A stretch of 64,000 nucleotides of DNA, from NCBI RefSeq assembly GCF_025143825.1, contig NZ_CP083560.1:2046001-2110000 (forward strand). The letters are read 5' to 3'. The notes beneath the pieces were generated by a model. The model did not search any database. It was not told where the DNA came from and worked only from the letters and a program-made list of their open reading frames with translations. This DNA is from Sulfitobacter sp. S223. GTDB taxonomy: Bacteria; Pseudomonadota; Alphaproteobacteria; Rhodobacterales; Rhodobacteraceae. Each line of letters starts with the position of its first letter. Position 1 is the first letter of the stretch. Shown here one piece after another: positions 44,869-52,941 of the stretch. A program made the position numbers and the translations under genes.

Positions 44869-46302
44869 ATGAAATTTGACCGCTCCCGTTTTCATATTCC
44901 CTACGCCCAGAAGCTGACGCTGCTGGCATCAGTGCCTTTGATCCTTGCGGTTGCGGCCATTGCGGTGCTGGTAGCGGCCCAATCGCGCGCCCTCGCGGAC
45001 CGCGAGATCACCGCGCTGGAGACCCAGTTAATCGAAGCCAAGAAAGCCGAACTGCGCAACTACGTCACACAAGCCCGCAACGGGTTCTACTTTATCTATG
45101 GCTCTGCGGCCCCCGACGACGAAGCCGCAAAGCGCCGCGTGGCACAAATCTTGTCCGCGATGATTTACGGTGAGGAAGGTCAGTTCTTTGTCTATGACTA
45201 TGACGGAACGGCCATCGTCTCCCCCCGCGAGACAGCACGCATCGGCCAGAACCTGCGCGGTGAGACAGACAGTGAAGGCACCCCCGTCGTAGACCGCCTG
45301 ATCGACATTGCCCGAAAGGGAGACGGGTATCACAGCTATCTGTGGCCAAAACCCTCAACCGGTGTGCCCGCGCGAAAGATTGACTACGTGACCTCCTTTC
45401 CTTCCTGGCAATGGGCGGTGGGAACGGGCGTTTTCATCGACGATGTCCTTGCTACTGTCGCCACATCGCGGGCAGACGTCGAAGCACGCGTGCAACGGAC
45501 ATTCCTCTATATCGGGGCGATCACTCTGACAGCGCTGCTTGTGGTTTTTGCCAGCAGCATGTTGTTGAACCTCCGCGAACGCAGGCTGGCGGATGCCAAG
45601 CTGAAAAAGCTGACGCAACGCGTGTTTGACGCGCAAGAAGAAGAGCGCGGCCGCGTGGCGCGTGAATTGCATGACGGGATCAGTCAGTTGCTGGTGGGCG
45701 TACGCTATGCCCTAGATAATGCACGGCGCAGGTTCGACCGCGGTGATCCGGCTGCGGGCGCACCTTTGGCCAAAGGCATTGCATCGCTGGGCGAAGCCAT
45801 CACCGAGGTCCGCAGGATCAGCCGTGATCTGCGCCCCGGTGTGCTGGATGATCTTGGGCTTGGACCTGCCCTGCGGACATTGGCCGAAGACTTTGGCACA
45901 CGGACAGGCATCAAGGTGACCTACTCAACGGTTGTCTTCCGCAACCGGCTCGACAATGATGCCAAGATCGCGCTCTACCGCATCGCGCAAGAGGCGCTCA
46001 CGAATATTGAACGGCATTCCGGCGCGACTGAGGTGAACATTGATTTGCGCGGACACCGGCGCGGGGCCACGTTGCGGATCACCGACAACGGCACCGGCTT
46101 TGATCACCGTTCAAGCACGCAAGGATTGGGCCTGCGCAACATGCAAGAACGGATGGACCAGCTTGGTGGTCGCCTGTACCTGAGGGCAGCCCCCGACAAA
46201 GGGGTCGAGATCTCGGCAACGGCCCCCCTTAGTCACATGCTGCCGCCCGATCCGGGCAGCGCCGAGACCAAACGCCCCGATACCGGAAAGGCACCTGTAT
46301 GA
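44869..46302 (+). CDS. Cache-domain sensor histidine kinase
   Basis: The 477-aa protein has a first membrane helix (about 18-38), a periplasmic single Cache domain (about 45-195, with MIYGEEGQFFVYDYDG and DGYHSYLWPKPSTG), a second helix (about 208-230), a HisKA_3 domain with phospho-acceptor His268 in ARELHDGISQ, and a HATPase_c domain (ALTNIERHSGA, DNGTGFD, GLGLRNMQERM). This is a NarX/DesK-type kinase. Such Cache sensors often detect organic acids. Its gene is divergent from a TRAP transporter operon and overlaps the regulator gene by 4 bp. Confidence 0.9.
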   Translation: MKFDRSRFHIPYAQKLTLLASVPLILAVAAIAVLVAAQSRALADREITALETQLIEAKKAELRNYVTQARNGFYFIYGSAAPDDEAAKRRVAQILSAMIYGEEGQFFVYDYDGTAIVSPRETARIGQNLRGETDSEGTPVVDRLIDIARKGDGYHSYLWPKPSTGVPARKIDYVTSFPSWQWAVGTGVFIDDVLATVATSRADVEARVQRTFLYIGAITLTALLVVFASSMLLNLRERRLADAKLKKLTQRVFDAQEEERGRVARELHDGISQLLVGVRYALDNARRRFDRGDPAAGAPLAKGIASLGEAITEVRRISRDLRPGVLDDLGLGPALRTLAEDFGTRTGIKVTYSTVVFRNRLDNDAKIALYRIAQEALTNIERHSGATEVNIDLRGHRRGATLRITDNGTGFDHRSSTQGLGLRNMQERMDQLGGRLYLRAAPDKGVEISATAPLSHMLPPDPGSAETKRPDTGKAPV

Positions 46303-46937
46303 CTGAACGTATTCGCATCGCCATTGTAGACGATCACCCGATGGTTGCCGAAGGCATCCAGTCCATTCTGGAAAGCTATGACGACGTGCTGGTTGTCGGC
46401 ACCCTGACCGGAGGGCGCGCGGTGATCGAGCAGCTTGAAACGCTTGACCCCGATGTCATCCTAATGGACCTGAACATGCCGGACATGGGCGGGCTATCTG
46501 CCACCGAGATTGTGCTGGAACAACGCCCCGGCACCCGCATCGTGATCCTGTCGATGCATGACAGCCCCGAATACATCTCTACTGCGTTGAACCACGGTGC
46601 GATGGGCTATCTGCTCAAAGACGTACCTACGGACGAGATCAAGCTTGCCATTGATACCGTGATGCGCGGAGAGAGATATCTTTGCACAGGCGCGCAAGGC
46701 TCCCTTACGCCCAAAGGCGGCGAGACCCGCGAGACTTTGACAGGCCGCGAACAGACGATCCTGCTCCAACTGGCCCAAGGACAGTCCAACAAGCAGGTGG
46801 CCCTAACGCTGGATATCTCTGTCCGAACGGTCGAGACCCACCGCAAGAACATCAAACGCAAACTCGGAATCTCCAGCACAGCGGGGCTCACCCGCTACGC
46901 GCTGGAGCATGGCGTGTTACAAGGAACCGGCGTCTAG
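46299..46937 (+). CDS. NarL/LuxR-type response regulator
   Basis: The 212-aa protein has a receiver domain with phospho-acceptor Asp57 (VILMDLNMPDMGG), acidic pocket VDDH, and Lys in YLLKDVP. A LuxR-type HTH follows (LTGREQTILLQLAQGQSNKQVA, VRTVETHRKNIKRKLG). It overlaps the kinase gene by 4 bp (ATGA), so the two form a pair. The divergent TRAP operon is the likely target, although control of other genes cannot be excluded. Confidence 0.92.
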   Translation: MTERIRIAIVDDHPMVAEGIQSILESYDDVLVVGTLTGGRAVIEQLETLDPDVILMDLNMPDMGGLSATEIVLEQRPGTRIVILSMHDSPEYISTALNHGAMGYLLKDVPTDEIKLAIDTVMRGERYLCTGAQGSLTPKGGETRETLTGREQTILLQLAQGQSNKQVALTLDISVRTVETHRKNIKRKLGISSTAGLTRYALEHGVLQGTGV

Positions 46938-47036
46938 CTTACCTGTCACTACGACGTAACGCGGGGCCAATACGGGTGCTTGCACCCGCAGTTCACCTCG
47001 ACTAGCTGACGGGCCAAAGCCAAAGGGACCGCTGCA

Positions 47037-47924
47037 ATGACCACAATCAAGCTTGCTATTGGCAGTATCATTATCGGTTTCGTTGTGCTGGGCCTCAAGA
47101 CGCTCGCCTATTGGATGACAGGGTCTGTTGCCCTGTTGTCGGACGCCCTTGAAAGCACGGTCAACGTCGCCACCGCATTTGCTGCGCTGATCGCTATACG
47201 GGTCGCGGCCAAGCCTGCTGATGCCGATCATCCCTACGGACACCACAAGGCTGAGTTCTTCAGCGCCGTGCTCGAAGGTGTGATGATCATTGTCGCAGCG
47301 CTGTTGATCTTCCGCGAAGCCTTTGACGGCTTGGTGAACCCGATGCCGCTTGCCCTACCCTTCGAAGGGCTTTTGGTGAACATGGCCGCCACACTTATCA
47401 ACGGCTTTTGGGCATGGGTGCTGATCAGTCGGGGTCGCATACACAAATCCCCTGCCCTCGTGGCTGATGGCAGACATCTTATTACAGACGTTTTCACCTC
47501 TGTCGGCGTGGCCTTCGGGGTTGTGCTGGCAGTTGTAACTGGCTGGTGGATACTTGATCCGCTGCTGGCAAGCCTCGTCGCCATTAACATTCTCTGGTCG
47601 GGTTCCAAGATCGTGAAGGAATCCCTCAGCGGTCTCATGGACGAAGCCGTGTCGGAAGGCATGCTGAGCGACATTCGCGCAGTAATCGCGGCAGAGTCTG
47701 CGGGCGCCATCGAAGCACATGATCTGCGCACGCGCCACGCGGGCGTGGCGACCTTCATCGACTTTCACCTTGTCGTCCCCAGCGAAACAACCGTCTATGA
47801 AGCGCATGAAATCTGCGACCGCATTGAACATGCGCTGACCGATCTGCTGGAGGATGCCAGTGTGACAATCCACGTGGAGCCACCGCATAAGACAAAGCAC
47901 TACGGTGCGATCGTCTTTGAGTGA
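47037..47924 (+). CDS. cation diffusion facilitator transporter
   Basis: The 295-aa protein shows the CDF pattern: six hydrophobic segments, SVALLSDALESTVNVATAF with the metal-binding Asp in helix 2, DADHPYGHHKAEFFSA, ADGRHLITDVFTSVGV in helix 5, and a cytoplasmic C-terminal domain with HAGVATFIDFHLVVP. CDF proteins export Zn2+, Fe2+, Mn2+ or Co2+ in exchange for protons. The metal cannot be told with certainty. The ATG has AAAGGGACC upstream. Confidence 0.9.
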   Translation: MTTIKLAIGSIIIGFVVLGLKTLAYWMTGSVALLSDALESTVNVATAFAALIAIRVAAKPADADHPYGHHKAEFFSAVLEGVMIIVAALLIFREAFDGLVNPMPLALPFEGLLVNMAATLINGFWAWVLISRGRIHKSPALVADGRHLITDVFTSVGVAFGVVLAVVTGWWILDPLLASLVAINILWSGSKIVKESLSGLMDEAVSEGMLSDIRAVIAAESAGAIEAHDLRTRHAGVATFIDFHLVVPSETTVYEAHEICDRIEHALTDLLEDASVTIHVEPPHKTKHYGAIVFE

Positions 47925-48111
47925 GATGGACCGATAGTCGACGGCGCATGGCCTGACATAAGCATCAAAATCAGCGCGGCATCAGGCTAGATGGCCGCGA
48001 TACGCCAATCCCCACGGGCACATTTCGCACTAATTAGCCAAAACAGGCCATCAGACGAAATAAAATATCAAAAAACATGCGTCGCGCGACACTTTTTCAT
48101 AATTTTCGCGG

Positions 48112-48140
48112 TTGACGCCCCTGAAAAGCCCTCATAATGT
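48112..48140 (+). promoter_or_regulatory. sigma70-type promoter of the ilv operon
   Basis: TTGACG (48112-48117) and TAATGT (48135-48140) are separated by 17 bp, close to the sigma70 consensus. Transcription would begin about 7 bases later, shortly before the leader peptide. Confidence 0.75.
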
Positions 48141-48168
48141 CCCCAGACGTATAAAGGAGCCTTTGGGC

Positions 48169-48216
48169 ATGATCGAACTAGTCGTCATCGTAGGACACAA
48201 GCGCATGGGCCGGTAA
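48169..48216 (+). CDS. ilv leader peptide
   Basis: A 15-codon frame, MIELVVIVGHKRMGR, follows the promoter and an AAAGGAGCC ribosome-binding site. Codons 4-8 are Leu-Val-Val-Ile-Val, i.e. all three branched-chain amino acids that the operon product helps to make. It is followed by alternative RNA hairpins and a terminator. This is what is expected of a leader peptide whose translation rate controls attenuation. Confidence 0.88.
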   Translation: MIELVVIVGHKRMGR

Positions 48217-48268
48217 CGGTACACCACATTCGACCCCATGCGCCCCCGACACCCTCGGGGGCTTTTTT
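48201..48268 (+). promoter_or_regulatory. ilv attenuator (competing hairpin and terminator)
   Basis: The terminator has the stem GCCCCCGA (48242-48249) with TCGGGGGC (48255-48262), followed by six T. An alternative hairpin pairs GCGCATGGG (48201-48209, inside the leader frame) with CCCATGCGC (48235-48243); it shares two bases with the terminator's 5' arm. Which of the structures forms should depend on ribosome position at the Leu-Val-Val-Ile-Val codons. The intermediate pairing steps are my inference. Confidence 0.8.
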
Positions 48269-48309
48269 ATGCCGAACACACATAGCAAACCGCCGCACGG
48301 AGCAAGACA

Positions 48310-50061
48310 ATGACACGCCAAATGACCGGAGCCAAAATGATCGTCCAAGCCCTGATTGATCAGGGTGTGGACACCGTATTCGGATATCCCGGCGGCGCTG
48401 TCCTACCGATCTACGACGAGATTTTTCAGCAAAACAGCATCAAGCACATCCTTGTGCGCCACGAACAGGGTGCGGTTCATGCCGCCGAAGGCTACGCGCG
48501 CTCTACCGGCAAACCCGGTGTGGCGCTGGTAACATCCGGCCCGGGCGCGACCAACGCGGTGACCGGCCTGACAGATGCGTTGATGGACAGTATCCCGATC
48601 ATCGTTCTGACCGGACAGGTGCCGACCTTCATGATCGGCTCCGACGCGTTTCAAGAGGCCGATACCGTTGGCATCACCCGCCCCTGCACCAAGCATAACT
48701 GGCTGGTCAAAGAAACCGACAAGCTGTCAAGCGTGATCCACGAGGCATTCCACGTGGCAACCTCGGGCCGTCCCGGTCCGGTTCTGGTGGACATTCCCAA
48801 GGATGTGCAGTTCGCCTCTGGCAGCTACACGCCCAAAGCTGCGTCAAAATCACATTATCAGCCGCAGCTTAAAGGCGACATGGAAGCGATCACCGAGCTG
48901 GTGGAAGCGATGGAAAAGGCCAAGCGCCCCGTATTCTACACCGGTGGCGGCGTGGTGAACTCTGGCCCGGGTGCCAGCCAGCTTTTGCGCGAACTGGTAG
49001 AGGCGACAGGCTTCCCGATCACCTCCACGCTGATGGGTCTGGGCTGCTATCCCGCCTCTGGTGACAAATGGCTGGGCATGTTGGGCATGCACGGACTGTA
49101 CGAAGCGAACATGGCGATGCACGGCTGTGACCTGATGATCAACATCGGGGCGCGCTTTGACGACCGCATCACGGGCGTGGTCGAAAAATTCAGCCCGAAC
49201 TCCAAGAAGGCGCATATCGACATCGATCCAAGCTCGATCAACAAGGTGATCCGCGTGGACATCCCGATCATGGGCGATGTGGGCCATGTGCTTGAGGACC
49301 TGCTGAAGGTCTGGAAATCACGCGGCCGCAAAACCAACTCAGAAGCGGTTGCCAAGTGGTGGAAGCAGATCGAGGCATGGCGCGCGGTGGATTGCCTGAA
49401 GTTCACGCAGAAGGGCAAAGTGATCAAACCGCAGCACGCGCTGGCCCGGCTTGAAGCACTGACCAAAGGCCATGACCGCTACATCACAACAGAAGTGGGC
49501 CAGCACCAGATGTGGGCGGCGCAGTATCTGGACTTTGAAGACCCGAACCGTTGGATGACTTCCGGTGGCCTTGGCACAATGGGCTATGGTTTCCCCGCCT
49601 CTATCGGTGTTCAGATGGCGCACCGCGACGCGTTGGTGATCAACGTGGCTGGTGAAGCGTCATGGCTGATGAACATGCAGGAGATGGGCACAGCCATGCA
49701 ATACGGCCTGCCGGTCAAACAGTTCATTCTGAACAACGAACGTCTGGGTATGGTCCGCCAGTGGCAGGAACTGCTGCACGGTGAGCGGTATTCACAATCC
49801 TGGTCCGAAAGCCTGCCTGATTTCGTAAAACTCGCAGAGGCGTTTGGCGCGAAAGGCATCTTGTGCTCTGACCCTGACGATCTGGACGATGCGATCATGG
49901 AGATGATCAACCACGACGGTCCGGTGATCTTTGACTGTCTGGTGGAAAAGCACGAAAACTGCTTCCCGATGATCCCGTCAGGCAAGGCGCACAACGAGAT
50001 GATCATGGGCGATGTGGACACATCAACCGCGATTGATGCTGACGGAAAGGTGTTGGTCTAG
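48310..50061 (+). CDS. ilvB: acetolactate synthase, large subunit
   Basis: The 583-aa thiamine-diphosphate enzyme starts with MIVQALIDQGVDTVFGYPGGAVLPIYDEI and has the catalytic Glu in LVRHEQGAVHAAEGYAR, a central FAD-binding domain, and the TPP-binding end GYGFPASIGVQMAH with VAGEASWLMNMQEM. It joins two pyruvates, or pyruvate and 2-oxobutyrate, as the first common step of Val/Leu/Ile synthesis. The usual GDGSF of the TPP site reads GEASW here. It follows the attenuator by 41 bp, and the small subunit gene follows by 70 bp. Confidence 0.95.
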   Translation: MTRQMTGAKMIVQALIDQGVDTVFGYPGGAVLPIYDEIFQQNSIKHILVRHEQGAVHAAEGYARSTGKPGVALVTSGPGATNAVTGLTDALMDSIPIIVLTGQVPTFMIGSDAFQEADTVGITRPCTKHNWLVKETDKLSSVIHEAFHVATSGRPGPVLVDIPKDVQFASGSYTPKAASKSHYQPQLKGDMEAITELVEAMEKAKRPVFYTGGGVVNSGPGASQLLRELVEATGFPITSTLMGLGCYPASGDKWLGMLGMHGLYEANMAMHGCDLMINIGARFDDRITGVVEKFSPNSKKAHIDIDPSSINKVIRVDIPIMGDVGHVLEDLLKVWKSRGRKTNSEAVAKWWKQIEAWRAVDCLKFTQKGKVIKPQHALARLEALTKGHDRYITTEVGQHQMWAAQYLDFEDPNRWMTSGGLGTMGYGFPASIGVQMAHRDALVINVAGEASWLMNMQEMGTAMQYGLPVKQFILNNERLGMVRQWQELLHGERYSQSWSESLPDFVKLAEAFGAKGILCSDPDDLDDAIMEMINHDGPVIFDCLVEKHENCFPMIPSGKAHNEMIMGDVDTSTAIDADGKVLV

Positions 50062-50131
50062 CCGTTTTTTCAGAAAACGGATCGGAGCTTTCGGGCTCCA
50101 ACCACTCCCCCTACTCATAAGGACTAAAAAC

Positions 50132-50692
50132 ATGTCACCGCTAAAAATCAAAAAAGGCGCCACCAGCCACTCCGCATACAACCTACGCCCCAATTTCTCG
50201 GACGTGGAAGAACGCCACACGCTGGCGATGCTGGTCGAAAACGAACCGGGCGTGCTGGCGCGTGTTATCGGATTGTTTGCCGGCCGCGGCTACAACATCG
50301 ACAGCCTGACAGTGGCCGAAGTAGACCACACAGGCCACCTGAGCCGCATCACCATTGTGACGCGCGGCACCCCGCAGGTGATCGAACAAATCAAGGCGCA
50401 GGTCGGGCGCATCATTTCAGTGCGCAATGTCCACGACCTCACGGTTGAGGGCGCGAGTGTTGAGCGTGAGCTGGCGATGTTCAAGGTCGTCGGGACAGGT
50501 GACAAACGCGTTGAAGCGCTGCGTCTGGCGGATATCTTCCGCGCCAATGTTGTGGACAGCACGCTGGGTAGCTTTGTCTTCGAAATCACTGGCGCGCCTG
50601 AAAAAATTGACGCATTTGCCGATCTGATGCGCCCGCTCGGCCTTGCCGATGTGGCGCGTACTGGCGTCGCGGCCCTGTCGCGCGGAGAATAA
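50132..50692 (+). CDS. ilvN: acetolactate synthase, small regulatory subunit
   Basis: The 186-aa protein has an ACT domain: RHTLAMLVENEPGVLARVIGLFAGRGYNIDSLTVA, followed by VERELAMFKVVG of the C-terminal part. It activates the large subunit and gives valine feedback sensitivity. The start at 50132 has AAGGACT upstream; the longer frame overlaps ilvB. In the gap before it (50062-50131) there are two small hairpins (CCGTTTT...AAAACGG and GGAGC...GCTCC). Confidence 0.94.
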   Translation: MSPLKIKKGATSHSAYNLRPNFSDVEERHTLAMLVENEPGVLARVIGLFAGRGYNIDSLTVAEVDHTGHLSRITIVTRGTPQVIEQIKAQVGRIISVRNVHDLTVEGASVERELAMFKVVGTGDKRVEALRLADIFRANVVDSTLGSFVFEITGAPEKIDAFADLMRPLGLADVARTGVAALSRGE

Positions 50693-50798
50693 GCGCACAC
50701 CGCTCGGCATGTCGCCCATGAGCAAAGCGGGTCGCTGGCGATAATAAACCGCCTGCGCCCGCGTGGTATGGCTGGAGCATCCACAGGAGAGCTCAGCC

Positions 50799-51950
50799 AT
50801 GACCCAATCCGATCTCAACACCGTGCGCCGCCCCATAGAATCCGCACACGGGCTGCCCAACGGTCATTACACGGACCCTGCCGTATTTGCCGAAGAACGG
50901 CAGGCCGTGCTGTTCGATAACTGGGCCGGTCTTGGAGTTGCGGCGGATGTGCCAACCATTGGCGACGCTGTACCGCTCACGTTCCTTGGCATGCCGCTGC
51001 TGATGGTCCGCGACCGCGCGGGCAACGTGCGTGTGTTCCAGAACATCTGCCGCCACCGTGGCATGATCCTTGTGGATGCTCCGCGCAAAATCGAAGGGGC
51101 GATCCGCTGCCCCTATCATTCGTGGTGCTACAGCACTGAAGGCAAGCTGGTCAGCACGCCCCATGTGGGCGGTCCAGGCCGCAACACCGCCGACGGGATC
51201 GACCGCGCGCTTCTGGGTCTTATCGAGGTCCGCAGCCACATCTGGATGGATGTCGTGTGGATCAACGTATCCGGCACCGCTGCCCCGTTCGAGCAGGCCA
51301 ATGCCGAGCTGCTGGCACGGTGGGCTGAATTTGACAAACCTCTCCACCACGGCGGCGCGGACAGCCGGTTTGAGTTAGCGGTGAATTGCAACTGGAAGCT
51401 GGCCGTTGAGAACTACTGCGAAAGCTATCATTTGCCGTGGGTCCATCCGGGCCTGAACAGCTATTCGCGGCTTGAGGATCATTACCACATTGAAAAGTCC
51501 GGACACTTCTCCGGTCAAGGCACCTATGTCTATCGCCAGCTGAAAGGCGAAGATGGCAAAAGCTTTCCCGATTTCGACGGGCTGAGCGACATGTGGGATA
51601 CCGCCGCCGAGTATATCACCGTCTACCCCAACGTCTTGCTTGGTGTTCACCGTGATCACACATTTGCGATTATTCTGGTACCAGAAGGTCATGGGCGCAC
51701 AGTAGAGCATGTGCACCTTTATTATTCCCAACCACAAACCGATCCCGAATTGCGCGCCCGCAACACAGCACAGTGGAAAGAAGTCTTTGAAGAAGATATT
51801 TTTGTTGTCGAAGGGATGCAGCGCGGGCGCCATGCCGTGGGGTTTGACGGCGGCCGCTTTTCCCCTGCGATGGATGGCCCCACGCATATGTTTCACACTT
51901 GGGTTGCCACGCAACTGACCCGCCACCGCACACCGCTTGCCGCCGAATGA
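50799..51950 (+). CDS. Rieske-type ring-hydroxylating oxygenase alpha subunit
   Basis: The 383-aa protein has a Rieske [2Fe-2S] site, C84-x-H86 (ICRHRGM) and C104-x2-H107 (RCPYHSW). A catalytic domain follows with the mononuclear iron motif ENYCESYHLPWVHP. Besides aromatic dioxygenases, this family includes glycine-betaine, stachydrine and carnitine oxygenases, and the length and motifs fit that group as well. The substrate is not determined. An AGGAGAGCT site precedes the start. The next gene overlaps its stop by 4 bp. No reductase gene is seen nearby. Confidence 0.85.
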   Translation: MTQSDLNTVRRPIESAHGLPNGHYTDPAVFAEERQAVLFDNWAGLGVAADVPTIGDAVPLTFLGMPLLMVRDRAGNVRVFQNICRHRGMILVDAPRKIEGAIRCPYHSWCYSTEGKLVSTPHVGGPGRNTADGIDRALLGLIEVRSHIWMDVVWINVSGTAAPFEQANAELLARWAEFDKPLHHGGADSRFELAVNCNWKLAVENYCESYHLPWVHPGLNSYSRLEDHYHIEKSGHFSGQGTYVYRQLKGEDGKSFPDFDGLSDMWDTAAEYITVYPNVLLGVHRDHTFAIILVPEGHGRTVEHVHLYYSQPQTDPELRARNTAQWKEVFEEDIFVVEGMQRGRHAVGFDGGRFSPAMDGPTHMFHTWVATQLTRHRTPLAAE

Positions 51951-52186
51951 CCGACCTCAACGCCCAGATGCTGGCCGCGCATGAGGCTAATGATCTGCCA
52001 AAGCTCGTCGAGCTTTACAGTTTGGCGGCACAATCGGTGAAAGGCGTGGATGCCACCTGCTTCTATCTGACCCACGCATACATCTTTGCGCTGGAACTGG
52101 GTGACGCGCGCGCGGAAGCCTTACGGGCGCAACTGGTCACCCATGGCCGCGAGACGCCCGATCAGTCGGACCTAAGCGCGGCGTAG
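51947..52186 (+). CDS. 79-aa hypothetical protein
   Basis: The frame starts within the stop region of the Rieske gene (ATGA at 51947-51950), which indicates coupled translation. The product is a soluble helical protein (LNAQMLAAHEANDLPKLVELYSLAAQ), similar in feel to a short TPR unit. I do not recognise a named family. Its last 25 bp overlap the end of the convergent DUF2189 gene. Confidence 0.65.
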   Translation: MTDLNAQMLAAHEANDLPKLVELYSLAAQSVKGVDATCFYLTHAYIFALELGDARAEALRAQLVTHGRETPDQSDLSAA

Positions 52187-52938
52187 ACATGCCATGAACT
52201 GTGGCCCAGCCACGGCAAAACTACCAGTAAACCAAAAAATGCCGGCAACATCGCGATCATCAAGACAATCGCGATGAATGCAGCCCAGACCAGCATCACC
52301 ATAAAGTTCGATAAGACAAAGCCGATGCTGGTGATCATTGCGGTCACGTAGTCTACCTCTCGGTCCAGCAGCAAAGGCAGCCCGATCACGCAGATCGAAT
52401 AGAGCAGCAGCGCGAACCCCGCGCCCACGACGGACCCCAATCCGAGCATCATCAGACCATCCGCGCTTAGAAACACAGATGCCGAAGACATGATGTTCGT
52501 CATCGGCTTCAGACCCAGAAACAACGCAAAAATCATGTGCCCCAGAAAAAACCAAAACAGCAACATGACCATCATCAGCGCACACAAAAGAGGTAACTGC
52601 CGCCCCCGCTCTGCCCACAAGACACGCAGGACCCGACCGACCGACGGATGTTCTCCCATGCCACGCAGACGCGAAACCTCATAGGTGCCAAGCGCTGCAA
52701 AAGGCGCAACCAGTGGAAAGCCGAAAACACCCAAGACAAACCAGAAGGTGTGACCTGCCCAAGCCGTAAGACCAACCAGCCCCCAACCGGCCAACAGGCA
52801 CAGGAAGGCAACGATCAGACCGAAGGCCGGAGCAGCCCGAAAGTCCTGCCATCCAGAACGCAGGGCCGCACGAAATAGCGCAATTGTCGGTGCTGATAGT
52901 GTCGGGACACCGTGCTTACGCGTAGTTGTGGTCTCCAT
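52162..52938 (-). CDS. DUF2189 membrane protein
   Basis: The 258-aa protein is integral to the membrane, with about six hydrophobic segments (e.g. AFGLIVAFLCLLAGWGLVGL and FWFVLGVFGFPLVAPFAALG). APFAALGTYEVSRLRGMGE is typical of what I know as DUF2189. The function is unknown. It ends in a convergent overlap with the 79-aa gene; the amidase gene upstream on the same strand ends 3 bp before its ATG, so these two genes are probably cotranscribed. Confidence 0.78.
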   Translation of the reverse strand: METTTTRKHGVPTLSAPTIALFRAALRSGWQDFRAAPAFGLIVAFLCLLAGWGLVGLTAWAGHTFWFVLGVFGFPLVAPFAALGTYEVSRLRGMGEHPSVGRVLRVLWAERGRQLPLLCALMMVMLLFWFFLGHMIFALFLGLKPMTNIMSSASVFLSADGLMMLGLGSVVGAGFALLLYSICVIGLPLLLDREVDYVTAMITSIGFVLSNFMVMLVWAAFIAIVLMIAMLPAFFGLLVVLPWLGHSSWHVYAALRSD

Positions 52939-52941
52939 CGT

